From assembly GCF_003574135.1 (NCBI RefSeq), contig NZ_AP018341.1, positions 806,001 to 870,000 on the forward strand: a DNA stretch of 64,000 nucleotides. Reading direction: 5' to 3'. The DNA comes from a cyanobacterium endosymbiont of Rhopalodia gibberula. GTDB taxonomy: Bacteria; Cyanobacteriota; Cyanobacteriia; Cyanobacteriales; Microcystaceae. Every line of letters starts with the position of its first letter. Positions within the stretch are counted from its first letter, which is position 1. Under the pieces are notes generated by a model. That model was not told the DNA's origin. It was given only the letters and a program-made list of their open reading frames with translations, and did no database searches. This document shows, piece after piece, positions 19,014 to 29,388 of this stretch. A program made the position numbers and the translations under genes.

Positions 19014-19183
19014 TCAGGATATATTTAAATGAATCCTTTTTTTGGTATTTTTATTTTGTATTGTCCGTTTTTGGTTGGGGAACTACCAGATTTTAGTTTT
19101 TTGTAATTTGACCTAGTGTCTGGCTGACTGAGTCCCGAATAGCACCCACCGTGAAGTCGGGGTTATTGATTTAGATATCGCCG

Positions 19184-19238
19184 CAACCGTTGGGTTATCT
19201 TGAAGTGATACAAGCACTTCAAGATAACCCAACGGTTG
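19184..19238. repeat. Perfect inverted repeat, 24-bp arms, 7-nt loop
   Basis: The arm at 19184-19207 (begins CAACCGTTGGG, ends TTGAAGTG) is exactly complementary to 19215-19238. The loop is ATACAAG. No T-run follows. The stem is GC-richer than its surroundings. A terminator, mobile-element end or structured RNA are all possible. Confidence 0.8.
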
Positions 19239-20004
19239 TGTAACGTCAAAAACTTAGTCTTTATAAGATTAAGTTTTTATAGAATTGAAGGTTTTACATA
19301 GCAAAACTTTTAGCTTTTGTTTACTACAAAGTTGTCAAAGCTAGGTTAGAAAATTCTAAATTTTTTGATAGGATTTATTTCAAAAACTATTATCATGACA
19401 ACGGACCTGACAACATTAATATAAAAAAAGGTTCTTTGCATTGTTTATTATAAATGTGAACGAGAGCAAAAGCAGAAATATTATGTTTAAATGTAAGAGT
19501 ATGTAAAGTTTAAAAAACTACAGATTGACTGAGACTATCAGAAAACGCAATTAGACAAATAATTTATATAGATAGATTGTTAAAAAATAAAAAATAATTG
19601 TGAGATTTACTAAAAAATAAAAGAAAAGAACTTATATAGAAGAATAGATAAAATATTATGAATAGTTATCAGGATAGAATAGAACAATTTGTATTAATCG
19701 ATAATGAACTAATTTGTAATATTAATAAATAAATTTTTTTTTTAAATGAAAAGTCAGAAATATAAATAAAGAAGAGTGAGTACAAGGATTATTCCATTTT
19801 TTTAAAAAAAGAAACAAAAAATAGAGAATTTTATATAAAGAAATAAATATGGTAATTGTTATTGATAATTACTCAGTTGATATAAGTAGTTTTTTTAAAA
19901 ACTTGAATAATTTCAATAAAAAGAAAAATATTAATCATGGTAGCAATTTTTTTCTTCAAAAAACTAATTTAGCTAGTCTTTTTATTATTTATGTATAAAA
20001 TTAT

Positions 20005-20037
20005 ATGGACAAATTTTCCGTTAAAAAATTTGTCCAT
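20005..20037. repeat. Perfect inverted repeat, 13-bp arms
   Basis: ATGGACAAATTTT (20005-20017) pairs with AAAATTTGTCCAT (20025-20037) around a 7-nt loop. No gene lies within 500 bp, so any terminator role would be for a lost gene. Confidence 0.7.
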
Positions 20038-20532
20038 GTTTAAATATATCTTTTATTTATTAAAAACACTTCTAGTTCTAGTTGATTTCTTTTTTAAAAT
20101 TTTTCAATTATTTCTATTTACTCCAAATTTTTAGTAATAAAAATTTATATTATATTGGGTAATATTACTACCTCATAATTAAACCATCTTTATTTAAATT
20201 GTATAATTTTCTACTTAAAAAAGTAAAAATATTTTTTATCTTTAATTCCATTTAATTTTTCCTTTTCTTTGTACTCTACTAATCATTTTTTAGTATAAAC
20301 CATTAAGTATAAGGTTTTAGTATAATTGATAGCGATTACTAGACTATTTGATTACTTCTTCTTTAGTTATAAAACTGTCTAAATATTTTTAGCTTTTATT
20401 ACATTATCAATGATATTTTCCTTAAAAACTTCATTTACCGACTATTTTTTGTTATTTATACTTTGTGAGATTGATAATTTTAGTAAAGATCTTACAAATT
20501 TTTTTCTTGCCATCACTAATTTTTTTGAAAAT

Positions 20533-20560
20533 AAAACCTCGTCCTAAAATGGTGAGGTTT
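20533..20560 (-). terminator. Probable terminator of the lipoprotein gene group
   Basis: On the minus strand AAACCTC (20560-20554) pairs with GAGGTTT (20540-20534) and is followed by a TATTTT tract. It sits 33 bp beyond the stop of the minus-strand lipoprotein gene, so it probably ends that operon. Confidence 0.6.
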
Positions 20561-20592
20561 AAAAACTGGTTTTTGGCTTAAAAGTCAGAGTT

Positions 20593-21435
20593 TTAGCGTT
20601 TTCTTCCACCAAAACTACGAGACCGCGACCTGGGATACCTACTACCAAAACCACTCTTGTGTTGGGTAGTAGGTTTAGATCTTCCAGAGGTTCTTAGCCT
20701 ACTCGACCCCACTCCTGAACCGCTTGATTTACTGGAATTAGAGGAACTTTTGCGGGTTGACGAAGAGCTTCTTAGGTTCCCTGAAGTCCGTAAGGTTTCG
20801 CGATTTTGCACGGCTGCAGGGGGAGCATTGTATCTACTTCGGTAGCTATCAACTGCTTGAGTATAGGAGTTTCCATAACCGCCATATCCTCTAATAATAC
20901 CTCCTGATTGATACATGGGAGGAACATAGTAACGAGGGCTAAACAGTAGATTCCCTACCGCTTGACCCACTAACGCTCCAGCAAAAGGAGTCCAAAAATT
21001 AGATTCCCGATGCATTACTACAGTTTGGGGTTGTCCAGTTTGAGGGTTAGTTTGAGTTTCAGTTACGGTATGGACGTATTCAATTTTAAAGTCTTTGGTG
21101 AGGAACATGATAGCTTCATTTCCAGTAACTTCTACTGAAGTTTTTTCCCCATTAGCAATCTGTTCATCTGTCAATCGTGCCATTTGTAAGTCAGCAGTCT
21201 GATAGATAGAAGATGTTCCTGGGGGTGTATTTAACAGCATCAGAGTATAGGTTCCGTCGGCATCGTCATAGCTTGCCTGTTGGACTGGATAAGTTCCTTT
21301 ATTCACTTGGTTAGGAGAAACCGGTGAATTCTTATGAATAGAAGAAGACTGGGTTGGGGTGATTGATGAACTACAAGCTACTGTCGTCCAACATAAGGCT
21401 ATGATCATCAAAATAGTAATGAATCTGCGTGGCAT
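20593..21435 (-). CDS. Predicted lipoprotein with Ser/Arg/Gly-rich C-terminus
   Basis: A 280-residue protein. The lipoprotein signal ends in TVAC with the Cys at about residue 21. A folded central domain follows (about 55-150, for example YTLMLLNTPPGTSSIYQTAD), then a short glycine-rich hydrophobic patch FAGALVGQAVGNLLFSPRYY. A basic low-complexity tail of about 90 residues follows (repeated SSS, RS, GSR and a final SFGGRKR). I do not recognise a named family. The tail suggests a charged, disordered periplasmic or surface extension. Last gene of a three-gene minus-strand group, 27 bp after the DUF1517-like gene. Confidence 0.7.
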   Translation of the reverse strand: MPRRFITILMIIALCWTTVACSSSITPTQSSSIHKNSPVSPNQVNKGTYPVQQASYDDADGTYTLMLLNTPPGTSSIYQTADLQMARLTDEQIANGEKTSVEVTGNEAIMFLTKDFKIEYVHTVTETQTNPQTGQPQTVVMHRESNFWTPFAGALVGQAVGNLLFSPRYYVPPMYQSGGIIRGYGGYGNSYTQAVDSYRSRYNAPPAAVQNRETLRTSGNLRSSSSTRKSSSNSSKSSGSGVGSSRLRTSGRSKPTTQHKSGFGSRYPRSRSRSFGGRKR

Positions 21436-21462
21436 AAGTTTAAATTATTGGACTAGGATTGA

Positions 21463-22068
21463 TTATAAGGAAACTAATTCTGAGAAATTAAGTAATAGCT
21501 GATCATTAGTAAGTTCATCACCTAATTGGGCGGGGGAAAAGTGGACTTGTATCGCTTCTAAAACCCCTTGATAATTAAGGTTAATGAGAGCTTTAAGTCC
21601 CTCTTCTAAGGCTAGGCGATCAGCTAAACTGGTTTCTAATTCAGGCGCTTCACCTTTAAAAGCTACTATGATCATAACAACCACATTACGGGTCATAGGA
21701 AGGGACAAAGGGGTGTTTTCCTCACTGGTAAAACCGTCAAATTCTGGTTCACTGAGATAACGTTGGGCAGAATCTGTAAATAATTCGGTGATATAATCTC
21801 CCGCCTCTTCTTCTTTCCAAAAAACATCTCCTTCATTAGCGGCTGATCGCCAATAAATAGACATATCTAAGAGTTTTTGGCAAATACTAGCTAAGCCATC
21901 TCCTAACACTCCTAAATCTCCTTCAGATTCTAAGGCGTCTTGGGCAGTCTGGTTGAGAACCCCTAGAAGGGGAGCGACTTCATCTCCAGCAAGATGGATA
22001 AAAATACGAGAAACTACAAAACGGTTCTTCCCTGTTAACTTGTTAAAGCGATTACCTAAAGAACTCAT
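21463..22068 (-). CDS. DUF1517-like protein
   Basis: A 201-residue soluble protein. The C-terminal half has the DUF1517 pattern: a run like TRNVVVMIIVAFKGEAPELE (about residues 126-145), then an alpha segment, then LEAIQVHFSPAQLGDELTND, where family members carry V-x-W-T-P-Q-x-x-x-D-x-L-T. DUF1517 proteins occur in cyanobacteria and chloroplasts; function unknown to me. Middle gene of the minus-strand group: 77 bp downstream of the Ycf66-like gene and 27 bp before the lipoprotein. The link with that lipoprotein may be functional, but this is inference. Confidence 0.65.
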   Translation of the reverse strand: MSSLGNRFNKLTGKNRFVVSRIFIHLAGDEVAPLLGVLNQTAQDALESEGDLGVLGDGLASICQKLLDMSIYWRSAANEGDVFWKEEEAGDYITELFTDSAQRYLSEPEFDGFTSEENTPLSLPMTRNVVVMIIVAFKGEAPELETSLADRLALEEGLKALINLNYQGVLEAIQVHFSPAQLGDELTNDQLLLNFSELVSL

Positions 22069-22145
22069 AATAGTGTTTTCCTTGACTATAGAGAATTGAG
22101 TGGGAGAGAGGGAAATTTTTAATGTATGACTTTCAACGGCTAACT

Positions 22146-23528
22146 TTATTTTTCATCGTTTTTATCTGACTTTCTGTTTTCTTCTTTTTCTTGAGTAAAA
22201 CTTTCAAAAAAACCGGAAGTAGATGATTCTGTTTCAAAATTATCTGTGTCTAGGTTAGTCTCTTGAGAGCTTTCTATGATGAAGGACTCACTAATTTGAG
22301 ATTGATCTTCTATGGTCATTGTTGGCGTCTTTTCAGATACTTCTAGGATAGTTTCCTCCGAAAAGATAGACTTTTTTGAGGTTTCCTCTTTATTTTTTTT
22401 TTGTTGTTCGCTCTCAAAAGTTTCTGGGGTAACTTCTATCTCTTCAACGATTATCGTTGTTGCTTGAGATTGTTCTGAAGGATCAAAATTCTCTTTCTTT
22501 ACTTGTTGAGTTGCCAATTCTTCTCGCTTTCCTGATGCTTCTGTTACTTTATGTTCTATGACTACTTTCTTTCCAGGAACCGCTTCAAACGTTTCGGGTT
22601 TCTCCAAAGTCTCAGAATTTTCCCAGTCTTCTTTGTCTATGTCTAATTCCTGTTGGTTAGATGATTCAGTAATAATTTCTGATGGCGATTGGGGTTTCGG
22701 TTTTATAAACCTAAATAGAGAACTTAGGGAAAATCCCTTCTTCTTGGGTTTTTTAAGTTCTAATTCAATGGTCGTAGAAGATTTGGATTCGTTTTCTACC
22801 GTAGGGGTTTCTATTGGTTCTTCTGTTTGTTCTTCCGCCAGTTTTGGTAAAGGAAATCTTTCATCTGAAATTGACGATTCAGGTATTTCTTTATAAGAGG
22901 TTTCTAATGTTGCTGTTTCTCCCATTAGGGTAATCGCTTCTGTTGATTCTTGAATGAAGGTTTCTGCCATTTCTGGGAAGGTATCTTCTTCTATTACTTC
23001 TGCTGATTCTTGAATGAAGGTTTCTGCCATTTCTGGGAAGGTATCTTTTTCTGTAGATACTTCTTTAGAGATTGGACTATAAACTTCTCTCGTAAGAGGT
23101 TCTTGTACTTTTGTTACCTTTTCTACTACTGGAGGCGGTGTATCGGCAATATTAGAGTTTTTCTTACCTCTTAAACGGCTTTTTACCCAACTTAGGATGG
23201 AAAAATTATTAGGATTAGTTTGGTCCTCAGGATGAGTGATCACCCGTCTCAGCTGAACGGTTTGCCACCAGAAGGATACCACTAATATCACTGCCGCCGA
23301 CTGTCCCAATAAGATTCCACCAGTGATGCGTTCAGCACATATCCATAAAACTAGGGCATAAAATAAACCAATACCACTCCAAAGAAAATCGTCTTGGCGA
23401 TGCAATTTTGGTAAGAAGAAAGCTGATAGATACAAAATTATGCTAATGAAAGCGATGATAATTGCTAGGATGTAGTCCAACATCGAATAGGTTACTCCTT
23501 GAGTATTTTCTTTATCATTGTGAGGCAT
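22146..23528 (-). CDS. Ycf66-like membrane protein with long acidic Ser/Glu-rich tail
   Basis: A 460-residue protein. Residues 15-95 form three membrane segments (LDYILAIIIAFISIILYLS; DDFLWSGIGLFYALVLWIC; GGILLGQSAAVILVVSFWWQ) followed by TVQLRR, the layout of Ycf66 proteins. The remaining 350 or so residues are low-complexity Glu/Ser/Thr/Lys-rich and probably disordered. They contain a 20-residue tandem duplication (core DTFPEMAETFIQES twice). The DUF1517-like gene lies 77 bp downstream. It is divergent from tamB with a 130-bp shared promoter region. An ATG at the second methionine (16 residues in) would place the first helix nearer the start, so the true start is uncertain. Confidence 0.65.
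   Translation of the reverse strand: MPHNDKENTQGVTYSMLDYILAIIIAFISIILYLSAFFLPKLHRQDDFLWSGIGLFYALVLWICAERITGGILLGQSAAVILVVSFWWQTVQLRRVITHPEDQTNPNNFSILSWVKSRLRGKKNSNIADTPPPVVEKVTKVQEPLTREVYSPISKEVSTEKDTFPEMAETFIQESAEVIEEDTFPEMAETFIQESTEAITLMGETATLETSYKEIPESSISDERFPLPKLAEEQTEEPIETPTVENESKSSTTIELELKKPKKKGFSLSSLFRFIKPKPQSPSEIITESSNQQELDIDKEDWENSETLEKPETFEAVPGKKVVIEHKVTEASGKREELATQQVKKENFDPSEQSQATTIIVEEIEVTPETFESEQQKKNKEETSKKSIFSEETILEVSEKTPTMTIEDQSQISESFIIESSQETNLDTDNFETESSTSGFFESFTQEKEENRKSDKNDEK
22936..23047. repeat. 60-bp tandem duplication inside the Ycf66-like gene
   Basis: A block of 44 identical bases at 22944-22987 recurs at 23004-23047, period 60 bp. It encodes two copies of a 20-residue unit in the acidic tail. 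Frame is preserved, so the tail tolerates copy-number change. Confidence 0.85.
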
Positions 23529-23658
23529 CTTGCCTCTTATTGTTCATGGGATTCATGATCCAGTTTTCCACTTAAGTAAGTTAGATTAGTTACCAAATTC
23601 TTTGACTACGGTTGTCTCCTTACACTTGATATTGTTTTTAAACCGTTAAGAAACCTCC

Positions 23659-26600
23659 ATGAGTCAATCGCCGCTTCCTCCTGATTCTACGTCAAACTAT
23701 TTGGGTCGTCTGCTAAGAATAGCGAAAAAACCATATAATATTGCGCTTGTACTTGCTTCTGTAACCGTTATTATCATTGGCTACACAGGGTTACGTCTTT
23801 TTCTTCAAAAATATCTTCCTCCTTGGTTAGAAAAACAAGTTAGTTACTTGATTAATCGTCCTGTTGATATTGATGAACTTCAAGGTTTTTCTCTCACTCG
23901 TCTTTATCTAGGATCTACTTCGGTTCCACAAACTTCTGAGCATCCTAATCAACTTACGGCTAGTCGTGTTGTTGTTCATTTTGATCCCATTGCTGTTCTA
24001 TTCAAACGAACTTTAGTGATTAAAATTGTACCTAAAGATGTTGAAGTTGAGTTACATCAATATTCTGAAGGAGATTTACTTAAGGGAGATATAACGGATG
24101 AAATTATTCCTCTCAAGTTGGACCTTACTTTCGATCTTACAAATGTTGTCATAAATGTTTTTCCTCAAGGTATAAATAATTTCCTTGTAACAACTCTCAA
24201 TGGACAAGCAAGATATAGTGAAGTTACGAAAGCAAAGTGGGATTATGATCTTAATTTAGCCTTACTGAATAGTGAGATTTCTCTCGAAGGAGAAACAGTT
24301 ATTGATACCAAAGAAAGTCAGATAAAACTAGCTATTGCTAAGTTTGATTTTAGCCAATTAATGCCTCTTATCATTAATTCTCCTGTTCAACTGTATAAAG
24401 GAGATATTGAAGCGAATCTAAATCTTAATTTTCCTTCTATTGAAAAATTATCTGAAACCAGAGCTGAAGGGGAAGTCAACTTAGATAATCTTAAAGGGAG
24501 AGTTAAATTTTTAAAAAAACCTTTGCAGGCCGTTGCCAATATTTCTTTTCAAGCGGAAAAAGTTTTGATAAAAAAAACTCAAATAAATTTAGGTAATATT
24601 ACTGCTAATTTATCTGGTCAATATGATTGGAATACTGGATTTAATTTAGAAGCTAAAATTAGCGGTTTAAGTGGGAATAATATTCAGCAAGTCTACCCAA
24701 TTAAATTGCCCATAGGAGTTGAAGGAGAATTACAAGCTAAGTTGAACTTAATAGGAATGCTTAATGCCCCTTTATTAAGAGGGAAGATAGAAAATAAAAA
24801 AAATATAAAGATTGCTCAAACTAAACTTGAGAAGATTACTATTGATTTTCAGAGTAATTTAGATAATTTTTTATTGAAAGATTTATTAGTTATCCCTGAG
24901 GTTGGGGGGTGGATTGTTGCCCAAGGTATGGCTAAACCTAAAATTTTTCAATCTCTTATTAATGGCAAGCCAATTGATTGGGAAAATATTCCTTTTAAAT
25001 TAGTTTTTAAGACTGAACTGCCAAGTAAAAAAATAGTTAATGACTATCATGAATTGCCAATGGAAGTAAACTTAAATCATCTAAAAGCACAAGGAGATAT
25101 AAATGGAAGCTTTGCTAGTCTTAAAGGCATAATAAAATGGAATACAGCTGGAAGTTTGAACAGACCTAATACTCAAATTAGCAGTCAAGGTAATATTTTA
25201 GTAGACAAAAATAATCTTTTTTTAAAAAATCTAGAATTAGTGACCAAAAAAGGGAGAGTAGTTATAAACGGTAGTGGAAATTTTAAAAATAAAAAGTGGC
25301 AAGCTTACTTAAATTCTAATTTTCTAGATTTAACTCCATTTACTTCAACAATTTGCAGTATAAAACATACAAAATGTCCTAATAATATTTTCTTAGAAAA
25401 TGCCGATGTTAAAATAGGAGGTAACTTTAATAAACCTTGGAAAAAATCAGTTGATTTATCGTCTAATTTAGCTCTATTATTAGACGATGGTAATCTTGTT
25501 ATTAACAGTCAATTACAACAAGCTAAATTTACCACATCAGTAACGGGATTAGATTTACCTTTAAGTTTATTACTGGCTAATATTTTTATTCCAATTACAT
25601 TAAGGAAATATAAATTTAATTTATCAGGAAACATAGAAGAAATTTTACAGGAATCAACCATTAATGTTAATGCGATTAAAGGTGATTCTAACTTAGAATT
25701 AGAAATAGCTAGAAGTCCCTTGAATGCCCAAGTAACCTGGAAAAATGGATTGTTTGAAGGAAACGCTGAGCTGAGATCTTTATCTCTCAATCAATTTTTA
25801 CCCCAGTTAGCTATTCCTGTTCAATTAACTAACAGTAATATTAATTTTTTAGGAAGTCTACAATCACTACTATCTTTGAGTAAAACTCCTAACTTTAAAG
25901 ACTTTCAAGTAAATGCTGACACACAGTTTAAAATTGAACTTGGAGTTACAAAAAAAGAAATTGCCACATCAATCCAATTGATTAATAATCAATGGCAGAC
26001 TAATATTATTGCTAATCAACTAGATTTATCAACCTGGAAAAATCAATTATTGTCTTCACAAATAATTGAACCAATTGATGCAAAAATAAACCTATCAGGA
26101 ACTTTAGAATCGTTATTATCGCCTAATTCTACAATTCCTATTCAAGCTAATACTATTTTAGTAGAGATGGGACAGCAAAACATAAAAGCTAATGGAAATA
26201 TAACTCTAACTAATCTTCTTAATAATCCTGATATTACTTCTATCAATCTAAATGTTGAGACCCAAGCTGATTTGAGAATTTTACCTATTACAGAACTTTT
26301 ATCCAAAATTCCTATTTATAAACAGCTTTTACCACAAACTATTGATTTAGCAGGAAAAGGCAAATTTAAAGGCAGTTTAGTTGGAAAAAATTTATTAACT
26401 TCTTCTCTATTTAATAGCAATTTAAAATTGAAAGGAAACTTAAGTTTATCAGATTTTGCATTTAATGAATTAGATTTTGAATCGATTTTAAAGGGAAAAA
26501 TCGATTTAGTAATAGGAAAAAAGATTTCCATTGATTTACGAGGAAAAAAAGATGTTATTACTGCAATTTTTACTTCCTGTTTACAACAAAAATGCTTGTT

Positions 26601-29388
26601 TCCTTATATCCCATATTCCTTTGAAATAAGCCAAAAATATAAAAATTCTTCTCCAATAACTGTCAAAGGAAATCGTCAGGATGATCGCCTAGTCGCTAAC
26701 ATTCAAAACTTGCCTTTAAAACAATTAAAATTGTTCCCAGTTAGTGATTATGGTTTAACTGATTATTTAGGAGGGAAAGTTAATCTTAACTTGGAAATTG
26801 ATTCATTAACTTTAATAGGTAGAGGAAAGTTAAATATCATTAATCCTAATTTAGGTGGAGTTTTTGGAGATAACTTACAAATTAATTGGGCTTACCAGAA
26901 TGACTATGTCACTGTAACAAATACAACCTTAAAATTAGGAGAAAGCAGCTATAATATTAGAGGAAAAGTAGCATTAAAAACAGGAGAAATTCAGGGAAGT
27001 TTACGAGTAGATAAAGGTTATATTCAAGAACTTTTAAAAGTACTAAAAATCTCTAATTTTGATAGTATTTTACGATTTTTAAAATTTAAAAAAGATTCTT
27101 CAACACATTTTGAACAAGTGATTCCTCAACCCATTGGAGATATCAAGGCGCCGATTTCAGAACAAGTCAATCAGTTGTGGGAAAATGATCAAAAAATCAA
27201 GGAAATTGCTATTGAGAGACAAGCTAGCAAATTGCCACAAGAATTAGATATTAAAGGTGAATTTAATGGAGAAATCTTCTTGTTTGGAACTCTCAGAGCT
27301 CCAAAAATAACTTTCCAATTCGAAGGAGAAAGTTGGGAATGGATATCTCAACCACCAACCCCTTCTATCATTAATCCTTTAGGTTTTGTACTCGAAGATT
27401 CTCCGGTAATTTCTCTCGAGAAGTTAGTAATCAAAGGGAAGCTAGAAAATGGAATTGTTAACATAAATCCCATGATAAAGCTTAATGAAAGTTTAATTCA
27501 AGCTAATATTAACTTAATTTATAACAACAATCAGTTTAACTTACAACCTTCAACTTTCAGTCTTAATAATCTAACTCTAAATACAGTACGTAACTTAATA
27601 ACTATTCCTGGGGATATTAATGGTAGTATTGATCTAGCAGGAAATCTTACTGGAAGTTTAATAAAACCAGAAATAAACGGAATATTTTCTTTAGAAAAAG
27701 TAATCATCAATGCTCGATTACTTAGACAAAGTTTTCAAGGTAATTTTACTTATAGTAATGCACAATTAGAACTACAAATAGATAAGCCAGATTTTATTAA
27801 GGCTCATGCTCATATTCCCTTACCTATTGAGATAAATAATGATAATCGATTTAAAATCAATATCAGACTAGGAACTGAGGCATTTTCTCTATTAGAAATA
27901 GTAACTCAAGAACAAGTAAGTTGGGTTGAAGGAGAAGGAAAAATAGATCTTGATCTGAGTGGTAAAATTACTATTAATGATGAAGTAAAAGTTAGTTTTG
28001 ATCCTAACAGTCGGTCAATTTTAGATCTGAACTCGATAACATTTAAAAATTATTTATCACCAAATACTTTGACTTTAAATGGAGAAATAGCTATCCAAAA
28101 TAGAAAAATAGAAGTAAATAAATTAACAGGTATAATTGGAGGAATAACTGTTAACGCTATGGGGGTATTACCCCTATTTTCTTCGTCGCTTGAAAATATT
28201 GATAGCACCATTCCTTTAAGCGTCACCTTGACTCCAAATAAGATAAATACTGGCAATTTATATCAAGGAATTGCTAATGCTTTAATTTTTATTAAAGGTA
28301 CAGTTTTTAGCCCTATAATTGAGGGAGAAATACAGTTAAATCAAGGTAAATTCATAGTTCCTAATTTTATTTCTGATATTTATAAGAAAACAGAATCATC
28401 AATTTTAGAAGAGTGGATAAGAAGAATTAATCCCTTAGAAGAAGTTGTTATTCTTCCCAAATTTAATGACTTTAGAGTTTCAATTAAAGAAGTGGCAATT
28501 GAGCAGAGAAATATTAGTCCAAAATTTATTTTTAACGTAAGTGGAAATTTAGGTTTAAGTGGTCAATTAGCTAGTTTTTCTTTACCGGGATTACTTTCTT
28601 TAAAACCGTCTGGAAAAGTTCATATCAATAGTGGGAAAGTAGACATTCCTGTGACGCGTGTTTTTATCCCTCGTCAATCTAATAATACTATTACTTTTTT
28701 TCCACAAAAAGGGTTGTTAAATCCTTATATTGATCTAGAATTTAAACTTTATATATTGAATATTGCCCTAAGGGCAATTAATGCTAATGAAGTTGCTGAT
28801 GATATTGTTCAAAGTGGTCGTTCCCAATCAGTAGAAATTACGCTAGGAATCAAAGGAGATGCTAACCAATTACTTCCTAATCTCGGTACTAAATTAGAAG
28901 AAGTTTGTAAACTAAGGCCAAATAATTATCGTCCTATTCCCCAAATTTCAGCGATTGATCCTAATAAATTAAGACAACTAGTTAACTGTATTAAGGTCAA
29001 TAATTTAGGAACTAATTCAATTCAGGATTTACTACAATCCCCAATTGTTTCTTTTTCTAGTAGTCCCCGTTTAAGTAATAGTGAATTGCTAACACTTTTT
29101 GGGACACAACTTCCTAATCTAGTCGAGCAATTACAGCAACAAAATTCAGCCCAATTAGTGGAAGCAGGACTACCTCAAGTAGCAGTAGTCTTGTTTCCTT
29201 TTTTACAAGATTGGCTTTTTGAACTTAATGAAACAACTAATCAAGTGGGAAAGGAATGGGGGATAGGAAATTTGCGCTTATATCCTGTTTTAGAAAAAGT
29301 CTATGAACTTGAAGATAATTCACTAATTCGTTTTTCCTATGATTATTCATTTAATGAGGTAATTATCCGTTATGAGAATAAATTTTAG
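23659..29388 (+). CDS. tamB: TamB-type translocation/assembly module protein (DUF490)
   Basis: A 1909-residue inner-membrane-anchored AsmA/TamB-like protein spanning the periplasm. The N-terminal cytoplasmic tail is followed by one membrane helix (YNIALVLASVTVIIIGYTGL, about residues 27-46). A long beta-rich repetitive middle follows, typical of lipid-transport bridge proteins. The C-terminal TamB domain lies roughly at 1500-1909 and ends in LIRFSYDYSFNEVIIRYENK with a terminal Phe, resembling an outer-membrane recognition signal. TamB works with an Omp85 partner in outer-membrane assembly or phospholipid traffic. At 5.7 kb it is the largest gene here. It is intact, so selection on the envelope is maintained although its base composition is as AT-rich as its surroundings. 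Confidence 0.88.
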   Translation: MSQSPLPPDSTSNYLGRLLRIAKKPYNIALVLASVTVIIIGYTGLRLFLQKYLPPWLEKQVSYLINRPVDIDELQGFSLTRLYLGSTSVPQTSEHPNQLTASRVVVHFDPIAVLFKRTLVIKIVPKDVEVELHQYSEGDLLKGDITDEIIPLKLDLTFDLTNVVINVFPQGINNFLVTTLNGQARYSEVTKAKWDYDLNLALLNSEISLEGETVIDTKESQIKLAIAKFDFSQLMPLIINSPVQLYKGDIEANLNLNFPSIEKLSETRAEGEVNLDNLKGRVKFLKKPLQAVANISFQAEKVLIKKTQINLGNITANLSGQYDWNTGFNLEAKISGLSGNNIQQVYPIKLPIGVEGELQAKLNLIGMLNAPLLRGKIENKKNIKIAQTKLEKITIDFQSNLDNFLLKDLLVIPEVGGWIVAQGMAKPKIFQSLINGKPIDWENIPFKLVFKTELPSKKIVNDYHELPMEVNLNHLKAQGDINGSFASLKGIIKWNTAGSLNRPNTQISSQGNILVDKNNLFLKNLELVTKKGRVVINGSGNFKNKKWQAYLNSNFLDLTPFTSTICSIKHTKCPNNIFLENADVKIGGNFNKPWKKSVDLSSNLALLLDDGNLVINSQLQQAKFTTSVTGLDLPLSLLLANIFIPITLRKYKFNLSGNIEEILQESTINVNAIKGDSNLELEIARSPLNAQVTWKNGLFEGNAELRSLSLNQFLPQLAIPVQLTNSNINFLGSLQSLLSLSKTPNFKDFQVNADTQFKIELGVTKKEIATSIQLINNQWQTNIIANQLDLSTWKNQLLSSQIIEPIDAKINLSGTLESLLSPNSTIPIQANTILVEMGQQNIKANGNITLTNLLNNPDITSINLNVETQADLRILPITELLSKIPIYKQLLPQTIDLAGKGKFKGSLVGKNLLTSSLFNSNLKLKGNLSLSDFAFNELDFESILKGKIDLVIGKKISIDLRGKKDVITAIFTSCLQQKCLFPYIPYSFEISQKYKNSSPITVKGNRQDDRLVANIQNLPLKQLKLFPVSDYGLTDYLGGKVNLNLEIDSLTLIGRGKLNIINPNLGGVFGDNLQINWAYQNDYVTVTNTTLKLGESSYNIRGKVALKTGEIQGSLRVDKGYIQELLKVLKISNFDSILRFLKFKKDSSTHFEQVIPQPIGDIKAPISEQVNQLWENDQKIKEIAIERQASKLPQELDIKGEFNGEIFLFGTLRAPKITFQFEGESWEWISQPPTPSIINPLGFVLEDSPVISLEKLVIKGKLENGIVNINPMIKLNESLIQANINLIYNNNQFNLQPSTFSLNNLTLNTVRNLITIPGDINGSIDLAGNLTGSLIKPEINGIFSLEKVIINARLLRQSFQGNFTYSNAQLELQIDKPDFIKAHAHIPLPIEINNDNRFKINIRLGTEAFSLLEIVTQEQVSWVEGEGKIDLDLSGKITINDEVKVSFDPNSRSILDLNSITFKNYLSPNTLTLNGEIAIQNRKIEVNKLTGIIGGITVNAMGVLPLFSSSLENIDSTIPLSVTLTPNKINTGNLYQGIANALIFIKGTVFSPIIEGEIQLNQGKFIVPNFISDIYKKTESSILEEWIRRINPLEEVVILPKFNDFRVSIKEVAIEQRNISPKFIFNVSGNLGLSGQLASFSLPGLLSLKPSGKVHINSGKVDIPVTRVFIPRQSNNTITFFPQKGLLNPYIDLEFKLYILNIALRAINANEVADDIVQSGRSQSVEITLGIKGDANQLLPNLGTKLEEVCKLRPNNYRPIPQISAIDPNKLRQLVNCIKVNNLGTNSIQDLLQSPIVSFSSSPRLSNSELLTLFGTQLPNLVEQLQQQNSAQLVEAGLPQVAVVLFPFLQDWLFELNETTNQVGKEWGIGNLRLYPVLEKVYELEDNSLIRFSYDYSFNEVIIRYENKF

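Larger units (their letters stand above)
19014..20530. other. 1.5-kb gene-free, extremely AT-rich stretch
   Basis: The first 250 bp are moderately GC-rich. They include a minus-strand scrap ending near 19085 that reads NNPDFTVGAIRDSVSQTLGQ, perhaps the tail of a lost gene, and a 24-bp-arm hairpin (19184-19238). The rest is AT-rich without protein-like ORFs, plus a 13-bp-arm hairpin at 20005-20037. I read it as eroded DNA. Confidence 0.5.
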
